Part shown: positions 22,044-30,110 of the stretch, piece by piece
How positions within the stretch are numbered: the first letter of the stretch is position 1
Layout: every line of letters starts with the position of its first letter
Origin: Carnimonas bestiolae
Lineage (GTDB): Bacteria > Pseudomonadota > Gammaproteobacteria > Pseudomonadales > Halomonadaceae
Assembly: GCF_051251125.1 (NCBI RefSeq)
Contig: NZ_JBPCZL010000002.1
Reading direction: 5' to 3' (one strand)
DNA: 64,000 nt
Made by a program: the position numbers and the translations under genes
Notes under the pieces: model-generated
What the model saw: only the letters and a program-made list of their open reading frames with translations
Database searches by the model: none
What the model was told of the DNA's origin: nothing

Positions 22044-24560
22044 TCAATGGGGCGAAATATTTAGAATATTTCCAAAGTATTTAAGAACATCTTGTTTATC
22101 CACAGAATGTTTTTTAACATTGCTAAGAATATTTTGCTGGCGGCTACCAATTCTCTGCATTCTGAAAGATAAATTGTTAGAGTGGTTCAACACATAAACA
22201 CTTGCAGCGAAAGGGATATCACGTAATGGCCTTCCCATTTCCTGAGAGGTTACTCGCCAATAACCGTGCTGCTCAAAGTATTCAATAAATCTTTTCTCTC
22301 GATTGGGATTTTTTGAATATTTTTCAGCGACAGAGGGAATATCATCCGGCCTTAGATAGAATAAAGCACTACTACCGCATACTTGATCAAAAGTCGCGTC
22401 CCAGACACCGGGAACTGTTCCTAATACGTCGTTCGAAAAATCATAAGCATACCCTTGGCGTGCCGAGTATCCAACTCGGTTGTCATCTTGCTGAACGAAT
22501 GAAACAAGATTTTCATGAACCAAATCATCAGCATCAAGAGGCATAAAATATCCACCGCCTTGGTTTTTTACATATTCCAGAATGGTGTACCTTTTCCTAT
22601 TTTTATCATTCCTATAGTATTTTTTATCTTTTGGAACTGGCGTATCACATGTGATGAAAACGAACCTATCATCTTCATAGTCGCTTAGCGCTTCTGGTTT
22701 CTCATGACCGCATATGACACATTTCCAATGACCGTTCGTCTGTTGAGCAATTGACGCAATAGTAAATGATAACATTCGGTTAACTTCTTCCCAGTTACCA
22801 TTCTGCTTCGAAGCGAGCGATATTCCAAAATAAACGATGTTAGGCTCTTCCGACTCTGCTTCTAAGCCAACTTTAAGTTCAGAAGGCGCAGAAAACTTTC
22901 TTTCTGCCAAGATATCCAGATGAAGGCCACTATTTATATTCTGTATATGCCAGTTAAGCCAACTAGTAGAGTACTCGTCCCTAGTGATAGAGTATTGCTC
23001 TTGGTTTAGCGCAGCCCCTCCAGAGGTCGTCAAAGAAGCCTCGTGGCGAAGTCCTAAAGACAACGGTAGCTTGATAGAAATAGTTTTATCTATACCGTAA
23101 AATGCAACGAGTCGATTCCAAAATTCTGAGTCGGCGCCGGCTCGTACAGAGTCGAAATATCCAACTTCATCGAAAACGGCTTTCCTCACAAAAGTAGAGG
23201 CCGGATTGTCATGTAGAAAGGATTTCCCCCATCGAGTCAAAAGAACCTCACCTTCTTCGTTGACTCTTAGCCAAGATGATCTGGAGCAAACCACCTGTTC
23301 ATTAGCATCCTTTCTCATTACTTCGATGTGCAAAGCTATCCTATCAGGATGCATCCAATCATCGGCATCGTGAAAAGTGACAAACTCCGTATTACTATTC
23401 TTGATAGCTAAACTTTTACCAACATAGGTACCGACGTTAGTCTCATTGTTTTGAATGACTACTCTTGAATCTTCGTCCGCAATTCGTTGGACAATTTCGA
23501 GAGTACTGTCAGTGCTTTGGTCGTTCGCTACCACAACTCTAATTTTCTTGTATGTCTGAGCAAGTACCGAACGTAATGACCTCTCAATTGTGTTTTCTGC
23601 GTTGTATGCGGTTATTATGACGCTAACATCAGGATTGTTTTCAGGCGCGGATTTTACTACAGGAATGTCGATATTTTTGATAGAAAAATAGTTTTTAAAC
23701 TCAGGGGCGTCAATACCTAAAACATGGTAGTATTTCTCGATAATTTTTGCGGCCTCTTTTTTCTCCCCCTTATAGTTATAAAAATTATACAGCGTTAGCA
23801 ACAGCTCACTTTTCTTTAGCCCGTCGTTGAATTTATCTACTCGCTTATTGATAAGTTCGAATGCTTTCTGCTCCGGCATATACGGGGCCCGAGAAAGGAT
23901 ATCGCAAAGCTGAACCTCATCCTTAAAATTAGGTTTTTTGATTTTTTTCAACGCTTCATGGGCTAAACGAGGAGCTCTTACAAACTCGAGGTCGACTTTA
24001 AGACGTTTAACTTTGTCGTTAGTTTTATAAGGATTATTTTTTATCCTTTTCTCCGCATCATCATATGCCCCCATACGAATAAGAGTCTTAACTTGCACAA
24101 TTAAAACATCTATATACAAATCTTTAGGTAACTGATTTGAAAACTGGCTAAATAATTTATTAGCGGCTGCTAGTGCATTTGCGTGGCTTTGCCTTTGACT
24201 GTATAAAATGACTAGTGCAGGTAACAAGTTTTGATCTTGCGGATGGTCAGCAATTTTTTTATAAATTTTATTATAACTTTTATTTCTAACTAGGTTTAAA
24301 TTCTCGGCTGCTATGTCACTATCAAAGAAATTTTCTTCAGTCACCGCTGTATTATTGTTCTCAGGCGCCGCCCTTGACGAAGCTTTCTCGGCGTTTTTGG
24401 CTGGTGCCACAGTGTTTTCTCTCTCTTCCTTATTTTTATATCTGCCGAGAAGTATCCCGTATTTGTTATAGTGTTCTTCGGGAGTCATTCCGCTATGCGA
24501 TACGTCTGGATACTCACTTACGTACCAAGAAGAATCAAAATCGCCGTTTTTACTGGACAT
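22044..24560 (-). CDS. Two-domain glycosyltransferase (GT2 + GT-A-like) with WY/PDV module
   Basis: 838 residues. It starts with a WY/PDV module (FDSSWYVSEYPDV, residues 8-20, and HYNKYGILLGR). Residues about 95-285 are helical, TPR-like. A GT2 domain spans about 311-510: VSVIITAYNAENTI, VVVANDQSTDST and HDADDWMHPDR (397-407). A second GT-A-like domain runs from about 575 to 800 with FTIASIAQQTNGHWKCVICG and the acidic motif PLDADD (674-679). Two active sites suggest addition of two sugars or a processive alternation. It is the first glycosyltransferase gene after the ABC exporter genes. Cytoplasmic; no signal peptide or membrane helix. Donor sugars unknown. Confidence 0.85.
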   Translation of the reverse strand: MSSKNGDFDSSWYVSEYPDVSHSGMTPEEHYNKYGILLGRYKNKEERENTVAPAKNAEKASSRAAPENNNTAVTEENFFDSDIAAENLNLVRNKSYNKIYKKIADHPQDQNLLPALVILYSQRQSHANALAAANKLFSQFSNQLPKDLYIDVLIVQVKTLIRMGAYDDAEKRIKNNPYKTNDKVKRLKVDLEFVRAPRLAHEALKKIKKPNFKDEVQLCDILSRAPYMPEQKAFELINKRVDKFNDGLKKSELLLTLYNFYNYKGEKKEAAKIIEKYYHVLGIDAPEFKNYFSIKNIDIPVVKSAPENNPDVSVIITAYNAENTIERSLRSVLAQTYKKIRVVVANDQSTDSTLEIVQRIADEDSRVVIQNNETNVGTYVGKSLAIKNSNTEFVTFHDADDWMHPDRIALHIEVMRKDANEQVVCSRSSWLRVNEEGEVLLTRWGKSFLHDNPASTFVRKAVFDEVGYFDSVRAGADSEFWNRLVAFYGIDKTISIKLPLSLGLRHEASLTTSGGAALNQEQYSITRDEYSTSWLNWHIQNINSGLHLDILAERKFSAPSELKVGLEAESEEPNIVYFGISLASKQNGNWEEVNRMLSFTIASIAQQTNGHWKCVICGHEKPEALSDYEDDRFVFITCDTPVPKDKKYYRNDKNRKRYTILEYVKNQGGGYFMPLDADDLVHENLVSFVQQDDNRVGYSARQGYAYDFSNDVLGTVPGVWDATFDQVCGSSALFYLRPDDIPSVAEKYSKNPNREKRFIEYFEQHGYWRVTSQEMGRPLRDIPFAASVYVLNHSNNLSFRMQRIGSRQQNILSNVKKHSVDKQDVLKYFGNILNISPH

Positions 24561-24659
24561 GTATCTTATAATCCTTAATAGAAGTGTTTATTAGGAGATA
24601 GTGACCCCCTAGAGGTCTTCGCCTAATAAATAGACGAACCAAATAAGGAGGAGGAGTGT

Positions 24660-25787
24660 TTAATCTTTATGATCTTTAACAATAAGAATTAGCATGTTAA
24701 CAATTAACGTAACAAACAGTGCAATCATTGCAAAAACCGCAGTATTATAAATTCGTGCGGGAGCTTCCGAATACTGTGGCAATGTCGGCTGCTGTAAGTA
24801 GGAAACTTGAACAGTCTGATTGACCGATGCAACACGGGCGTTCTGAAGCGCTGTCAATACTCCGGAATATGCTTGCAACGCGAACTGGGTACGTAGCTGA
24901 AGCACCTGGAACTCTGCCGCAACGCTGTTCAATGGGTTTCCAGATTGGCTCGCCAATTTCCGCTGTTCGCTATCAATTTGACGCTGAGTCGCATCAATCT
25001 GGTTATTCACCGACATCATTTCTGCTGACCGAGGGCTCTGAAAGGCCGCCAGCGAGGCTCTGCGTGCCTTCAAGCTCGCAAGCTGAGATTGCAGTTGACC
25101 GACAATAGAGCCAAAATTTTGTAGCGTTTGCGTCGGCTCTGGCAAGTTATGCTCGTTCTGGAATTTTAAACTCGCCTGTTGCGCCTGCTGGTATTGTTCT
25201 TGGAGTAGATGCGATTGTTTTTCTAAGAAACTAACCTGCTGTTGAGCAACTCGCTGCGTCATCCGGTTCATATGCCGCTGCCCTTGAGCCAAAATCTCCG
25301 TCGCAAGCTTATGCGCTTCTTCAGAGGTATAGGCCTGGACATCGACATGCATTACGCCGCTATACTCATCCGGCTCAGCGGACACAATACCCTGATAGTA
25401 TTTTAACAACTTCTCCGTGGGCGCATTCTTGTCCCGTAAACGACTAAAAAAATCCCCATTTTCGGAGAAATGCTCACGAATATCCGTATTTTTCTCAAGA
25501 TACGAGAGCATATCGGCCGACTGAATATAGTCACGCAACAACAACGAGGCCGCCATTTCTCGGCTGACGCTAGAGTCTTCCGATGTAAAATTGCCTTGCG
25601 CCGTCGATATTTGAGGCATGCTGATCACAACGTGCGCGTGCGATACATAACGATTCGAAGCCCATATCCCCCAATAGAAAGACATTACCAGAATCAGAAC
25701 GACACAAATTGCCCACTGAGGATAAAGCTTGGCAGCATTTTTGAGAGTACCGACATTAAACCACTTAGAAAGGGTATTTTTAGCCAT
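24660..25787 (-). CDS. kpsE: Capsule export inner-membrane/periplasmic protein, KpsE/CtrB-like
   Basis: 375 residues from the ATG at 25787; a GTG at 25793 overlapping the kpsT stop is an alternative. One membrane helix near the N terminus (AICVVLILVMSFYWGIWAS), a large periplasmic part with coiled coil (FLEKQSHLLQEQYQQAQQAS, then SQLASLKARRASL) and PQYSEAPARIYNT before a second helix near the C terminus (VFAMIALFVTLIVNML). This is the layout of polysaccharide co-polymerase proteins of ABC-exported capsules, which connect the KpsMT exporter with the outer-membrane channel. It is coupled to kpsT, whose TGA ends three bases before this ATG. Confidence 0.9.
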   Translation of the reverse strand: MAKNTLSKWFNVGTLKNAAKLYPQWAICVVLILVMSFYWGIWASNRYVSHAHVVISMPQISTAQGNFTSEDSSVSREMAASLLLRDYIQSADMLSYLEKNTDIREHFSENGDFFSRLRDKNAPTEKLLKYYQGIVSAEPDEYSGVMHVDVQAYTSEEAHKLATEILAQGQRHMNRMTQRVAQQQVSFLEKQSHLLQEQYQQAQQASLKFQNEHNLPEPTQTLQNFGSIVGQLQSQLASLKARRASLAAFQSPRSAEMMSVNNQIDATQRQIDSEQRKLASQSGNPLNSVAAEFQVLQLRTQFALQAYSGVLTALQNARVASVNQTVQVSYLQQPTLPQYSEAPARIYNTAVFAMIALFVTLIVNMLILIVKDHKD

Positions 25788-25789
25788 AA

Positions 25790-26491
25790 TCACACGCTAG
25801 TTGAATTCATAAATGATGAAATGCCCGCTTTTCCATCGCTAATATCGTGATACGCAGAAAGAGCATCCTCGATGTCGTCAAACCACACCGCATTCCCCTT
25901 TTCGAGCACCACACCAGATTCGCATAGCTCCTTGAGCATGCCCTCACCGTGCGCTGCCATGACTATGCTTGATTTTTCCATGCGCTCCTTGAAAGCGCGT
26001 TTCGCCTTATCTCTAAAGGCACGGTCACCTACAGACGTAGCCTCATCTGATAAATAAACATCGAAGTCGAAGGCCAGTGACAATCCGAAATTGAGGCGCG
26101 CCTTCATACCGCTAGAGTAGGTGCTGACGGGGCGGTCGAACTGCTCGCCAATTTCCGCAAAATCCTGCACTTTTATAATAAATTCAGCGAGATTCTCTTT
26201 TACACCGTGAATGCGTGCGACAAATTTAACGTTTTGGCGCCCCGTCATGCTGCCCTTGGATCCCCCACTCAACCCGATGGGCCAGGAGATGCGGGCGTCG
26301 CTAATGATTTTACCCTTGTCAGGGTGGTCCATACCGCCCAATAGTCTCAATAGCGTCGACTTGCCAGCACCGTTACGCCCAATAAGGCCTACACTGACAT
26401 TGGTAGGAATGGTAAAGCTGATATTATTCAGTACCCAGCCCCCACCAAAAGGACCGTGATAGCGTTTGGATAGATTCTCAACCTTAATCAT
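25790..26491 (-). CDS. kpsT: Capsule ABC transporter ATPase
   Basis: 233 residues, typical for the family. Walker A is GRNGAGKST, the signature motif YSSGMKARL and Walker B DVYLSDEA, as in KpsT/CtrD/Wzt proteins. It lacks the C-terminal carbohydrate-binding extension found in O-antigen Wzt proteins, which fits a capsule-type exporter that does not read a modified chain end through the ATPase. It powers export of the finished lipid-linked polysaccharide together with KpsM, at the cytoplasmic face of the membrane. It lies between the kpsM and kpsE genes. Confidence 0.95.
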   Translation of the reverse strand: MIKVENLSKRYHGPFGGGWVLNNISFTIPTNVSVGLIGRNGAGKSTLLRLLGGMDHPDKGKIISDARISWPIGLSGGSKGSMTGRQNVKFVARIHGVKENLAEFIIKVQDFAEIGEQFDRPVSTYSSGMKARLNFGLSLAFDFDVYLSDEATSVGDRAFRDKAKRAFKERMEKSSIVMAAHGEGMLKELCESGVVLEKGNAVWFDDIEDALSAYHDISDGKAGISSFMNSTSV

Positions 26492-26517
26492 TTAGAGCCC
26501 TATCAATGATAGTAACA

Positions 26518-27333
26518 TCACATCATCTTGAAACGAGTTGAGAAGCGCACGTGCATTAATAATCCTATTGCCAATATCATCACAATAACGCTCCATAGGT
26601 AAATATCGCTGAGATTATTTATAGTATGATAATATTCGAAAAATCCCAGCCGAACTTTTTCTATAGCAATAAGCAACGGATTCCATGACATATATAGCTT
26701 TATATAAAGAGGAAAGCTATTAATCGGAAACATCGCGCCAGACAAAAATATTAAAGGCATCGACAATAGCCGAATAATCCGACCAATTTCTGGTATTAAC
26801 GTTGATAATGCAGCAAAAAGAATGCCCAGACTGGAACCCAGCATCCACACTCCAACTAAATTAATTATCACAAGCATAGGAGCGTAAGGAAAATCGATCA
26901 TTCCGATGGTTAATATAAAACCTATGATCACTATAAAAATAAACCCGCGTAGCATTCCACCAACAACGCAACGCGCTATAACCGTATCTATCGGAAGAAT
27001 TTGGCGATACGAAAACATTCCCTTATTCGCACTAATGGCCTGTAAAGGCGTCATCATACATTCGCGGAAGATATAAAAGCACATCAGCCCAATGATAAGC
27101 CATGGAATATAGTCAGCGCCGACTATCTGCCTCATAGAATTACGTAAGAACTCACGCACAAACATCATCACAGTGATTGTCGCGAGTGGCTCGAACAGCA
27201 TCCAAAACCAGCCCATACGGTCTGACGTTGTGCGGGAAGTAAACTCGCGCAGCACGAGCGCGGACCATACGTCCCAAGTCACCTTTAACGGGCTTCTGGG
27301 CTTACGCAGGTCCGATTCAGTGATTTCCGACAT
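26518..27333 (-). CDS. kpsM: Capsule ABC transporter permease
   Basis: 271 residues from the ATG at 27333 (MSEITESDLRK); a TTG at 27348 is the only upstream alternative. About six membrane helices; the N-terminal amphipathic stretch VLREFTSRTTSDRMGWFW and the segments IPWLIIGLMCFYIFRE, ILPIDTVIARCVVGG and FLSGAMFPINSFP are typical of ABC-2 polysaccharide permeases. It forms the channel through which the polymer crosses the inner membrane. The gene follows the outer-membrane protein gene and precedes kpsT with a 26-base gap. Confidence 0.95.
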   Translation of the reverse strand: MSEITESDLRKPRSPLKVTWDVWSALVLREFTSRTTSDRMGWFWMLFEPLATITVMMFVREFLRNSMRQIVGADYIPWLIIGLMCFYIFRECMMTPLQAISANKGMFSYRQILPIDTVIARCVVGGMLRGFIFIVIIGFILTIGMIDFPYAPMLVIINLVGVWMLGSSLGILFAALSTLIPEIGRIIRLLSMPLIFLSGAMFPINSFPLYIKLYMSWNPLLIAIEKVRLGFFEYYHTINNLSDIYLWSVIVMILAIGLLMHVRFSTRFKMM

Positions 27334-27401
27334 CTTGCCAACCCCCAAATACAGCTGCCGACACTAGGTCGGCAGTTGCTATCAACATTCAGACACTGTC
27401 A

Positions 27402-29264
27402 TCAGATCCTAAGCACAGCAGCGGTAGAGACCGCGATGTTGTACATGATCTGAGTGATTGAGCTAGCCAGTTCGAGATTACTGGTCGGCGGTTTAGGCAG
27501 CACCAGAATCTGGTCGCCGGAGCGCACCGCGGTTTGATCGGCACGTACCACCTGACCATTACGATGCACAACCAGTACCTGACCTTTATCAGCACGCGGA
27601 CTGAAGCCGCCGGCCTGCTCGATATAGTCCAGTGCGTTCATGCCTTCTGTGTACACCGCCGCCTGCGGCACGGTGACCTCACCGCTCAACAGAATGGAAT
27701 CGTTGCTTTCCGGAATATCAATGATATCGCCGTCTTGTAGTCGAATATCTGCGATTCCGTTGCCGCGTGCGACAACCAGTCGACCGGACGGCTTGGTTTT
27801 ACGTGCTTGCGCCACAAAGCGCTCAATCAACTGCGCTTGCTGAACCTGGATTTCCGCTTCTTTCGATGTACGAGAGGGATATCCGAGATAGGTTTGCTGC
27901 AAACGGTCGAGACTGTCTTTCAGCGCAATTTCCTGCTGCTCTTTGACGCTCTGGCGGATAACCGACACATCCTTGATGCTGGTCATGTCCTGCGGAACGC
28001 TGATGGCGTTCAGCAACTCGCCAAGGCGCGCGTTACGGGGCACGGCATAACGCTTGGGCCCGTAGAAACTGCCCTGCAACTGAACCACGATGGTTTCGTT
28101 GCGTTTATCTGCGCTGAACAACACTTCATCGCCGGTCTCAATGCGCGCATCGGCGAACTTCGACAGCGGCATGTAGTTGGCCATCGGGCCATTCTCGCGC
28201 TGACCACGCAGCAACACGTTGGATACACCAGGCTCAAGCCGCGACAGCTTGGTCACCATATCGCCGCTTAGCGATTCACCGTTTTTCAGCTCATATCGGA
28301 AGGGGCGCTGAACGTCGCCAGTTACCGCCACTGCAGGACCGCGATTCGTGACCACGATAGTATCGCCTTCGCGGAACTGTACCTCGGGCAGGTCGCCATT
28401 GGTCAGGAAGTCATAGAGGTCGATACGCTGAATAACCTGGCCCTGACGCTTGACCACGATATCGCGATAGCTGCCCAGGCCGTTATCGATACCGCCGGCC
28501 TGATCAAGGAAGTAAAGAACAGAATCAGCAGGCGTACCCGCATAGCGGCCCGGGTTCTGGACGTTACCGGTAACAAAGACGCCCACTGGCTGCACGCCTT
28601 GCAGATTGGTATATACCTGCACCTGCTGCGGATAAATCTGGCGAATCGCGGAAGTAACGGTGCCGTTCAAGGCAGATGCTGAAGTGCCCTGTACCTGAAT
28701 GGGGCCCACGCCGGGCAGGAAGACATTGCCCTTCGGATCAACGGTGAGCGTTTGATTGAACTCAACGGCACCCCACACACGCAGCGTGATCTGATCGCCC
28801 GGCTTCACGGTATAGCCAGGGTTCAGGCCATCGGATGCCTTGCTGCGGAACCCACCATTGAACAAGTTGCCGCCAAACGGAGGCAGCAGATCGGGATCGG
28901 TCGGTCCTGAATCCTTGCTCGCAGCGTTAGCCGCCACATTCGCGTACTGGGCCCGCTGGGCAGGATTCTGCGAATTCATTACTGGGCCGTAATTCGAATC
29001 GTTCCAGTTGGCGCGCGGCTGGTCGTCGACGGACTGGTTGCCATCTGCAGCGCCACCTTGCTGCTGCCCCCCATAGGAGCCGCCACTCTGCTGATTCGAA
29101 TAGCTTGAGCCGCCCTGCTGCTGGCCAGCATAAGTGCCGCTACCTTGCTGCTGATCCAGATTACCGTCGAAGCCGCCCACCTCTTGTGCGTATAGAGGGG
29201 TGTAATTTAGGCACGCTACCGCCACCAGGCCACTCGCCCGGAGCCAAAATTTAGATTGTGACAT
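27402..29264 (-). CDS. kpsD: Polysaccharide export outer-membrane protein, KpsD/Wza-like
   Basis: 620 residues with a signal peptide ending near PLYAQE; the Cys in VAVACLNY does not sit in a good lipobox. Residues 38-72 are a low-complexity Gly/Gln/Tyr/Ser tract. From about 150 there is a poly-export domain (NPGYTVKPGDQITLRVWG, LTVDPKGNVFLPGVGPI) followed by several SLBB-type beta-grasp repeats (VQPVGVFVTGNVQNPGRY, ILLSGEVTVPQAAVYTEG) and a C-terminal part. Such proteins form the periplasmic and outer-membrane part of the export path and contact KpsE. First large gene of the minus-strand locus after the lipoprotein gene. Confidence 0.9.
   Translation of the reverse strand: MSQSKFWLRASGLVAVACLNYTPLYAQEVGGFDGNLDQQQGSGTYAGQQQGGSSYSNQQSGGSYGGQQQGGAADGNQSVDDQPRANWNDSNYGPVMNSQNPAQRAQYANVAANAASKDSGPTDPDLLPPFGGNLFNGGFRSKASDGLNPGYTVKPGDQITLRVWGAVEFNQTLTVDPKGNVFLPGVGPIQVQGTSASALNGTVTSAIRQIYPQQVQVYTNLQGVQPVGVFVTGNVQNPGRYAGTPADSVLYFLDQAGGIDNGLGSYRDIVVKRQGQVIQRIDLYDFLTNGDLPEVQFREGDTIVVTNRGPAVAVTGDVQRPFRYELKNGESLSGDMVTKLSRLEPGVSNVLLRGQRENGPMANYMPLSKFADARIETGDEVLFSADKRNETIVVQLQGSFYGPKRYAVPRNARLGELLNAISVPQDMTSIKDVSVIRQSVKEQQEIALKDSLDRLQQTYLGYPSRTSKEAEIQVQQAQLIERFVAQARKTKPSGRLVVARGNGIADIRLQDGDIIDIPESNDSILLSGEVTVPQAAVYTEGMNALDYIEQAGGFSPRADKGQVLVVHRNGQVVRADQTAVRSGDQILVLPKPPTSNLELASSITQIMYNIAVSTAAVLRI
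29049..29153 (-). repeat. Low-complexity G/Q/Y/S tract in KpsD
   Basis: This is the stretch coding for KpsD residues 38-72, imperfect repeats of the type YxxQQxGG (for example TYAGQQQGG, YSNQQSGG and YGGQQQGG). The DNA shows the matching imperfect repetition of Gly- and Gln-codons and may vary in copy number between strains. Confidence 0.75.
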
Positions 29265-29282
29265 TCCTATTTCCTGAACGAA

Positions 29283-29789
29283 TTAGTCGGGCAGAGCGGT
29301 AATGCGACCGCTAGACGTACTACCACTATTATTACGGTTGATATATTCCGGCTGCACTTGATTAATAATGGAGCGCTGCAGCTTCCACCGACCGCCGGCT
29401 TGCTGAGGATTCTGCGCATCATCAGCGTTGGTATTGCGACACGCGATACTGTTCTCGAACCCGGGCGAGACCACCGCAGCAGCAACATTCAAGCGCAAGC
29501 ATTTAAGGCCCGTTCCAGAGAAGTAGCTATCCTCAACATTGACTGTCGCGTTATTACCCAGCGGGCTGCTGAAGACGGTAGCCGTGCTACCAGGAGAGGC
29601 GTGATCGAGAAAGGAAGAGAGCTGTGGACCCGCGGGGACGCCGCTATCAACGCCGTTAATATTACCGCGATTCAGGTCGGGACCAGTGGCGCATCCTGCA
29701 AGCGCGACAGAAAAAGCGAATGCACTAGATAAAAGTGCGAGTAACCGCCACCGTCGCGGAATACCAAAACGTTTAAAGTTAACTGTCAT
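29283..29789 (-). CDS. Small outer-membrane lipoprotein beside kpsD (possibly DVU3141-like)
   Basis: 168 residues with a clear lipoprotein signal: basic start, hydrophobic LLSSAFAFSVALAGC with the lipobox LAGC. The mature part contains VEDSYFSGTGLKCLRL and SIACRNTNADDAQ followed by GGRWKLQRSI, a pattern I associate with small lipoproteins next to Wza-type genes (DVU3141 family); that name is from memory. Two Cys in the mature part may form a disulfide. It is the first gene of the operon, 18 bases ahead of kpsD, and probably supports assembly of the export channel. Confidence 0.75.
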   Translation of the reverse strand: MTVNFKRFGIPRRWRLLALLSSAFAFSVALAGCATGPDLNRGNINGVDSGVPAGPQLSSFLDHASPGSTATVFSSPLGNNATVNVEDSYFSGTGLKCLRLNVAAAVVSPGFENSIACRNTNADDAQNPQQAGGRWKLQRSIINQVQPEYINRNNSGSTSSGRITALPD

Positions 29790-30110
29790 TTATAATCTCA
29801 TGGCTTTGAACACGGCTCGTGCTGGCACAGCACAATAGCTCGTTTTGAGGGTTGCCCCATGAACGAAAAGCGCTGCCTTGGCCTAAAGCCAAAGTGGCGA
29901 ATACACAACGAGCGCAAAATACCCCAATATCGACCGCAGATGATCGCTCATGGCGCAAAAACCTGCAATGGCGAGATACACTTTCAAACAAAACGGGGTA
30001 GGTGGATGTGAAAAGCGCGCCAAGCCATCTCTGCCGAATCCGGTTTGCCATTCATACCACTATTAATAACCGTTATACTGGAAGAAATTTCCAGCACACA
30101 TTGGGCGATC
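29790..30110. other. Divergent intergenic region, capsule operon and argG
   Basis: 321 bases between the first capsule-locus gene (leftward) and argG (rightward). It must hold the main capsule promoter and the argG promoter. A TATACT at 30074-30079 could be an argG -10, but no matching -35 was found. No JUMPstart-like element seen. Confidence 0.5.
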
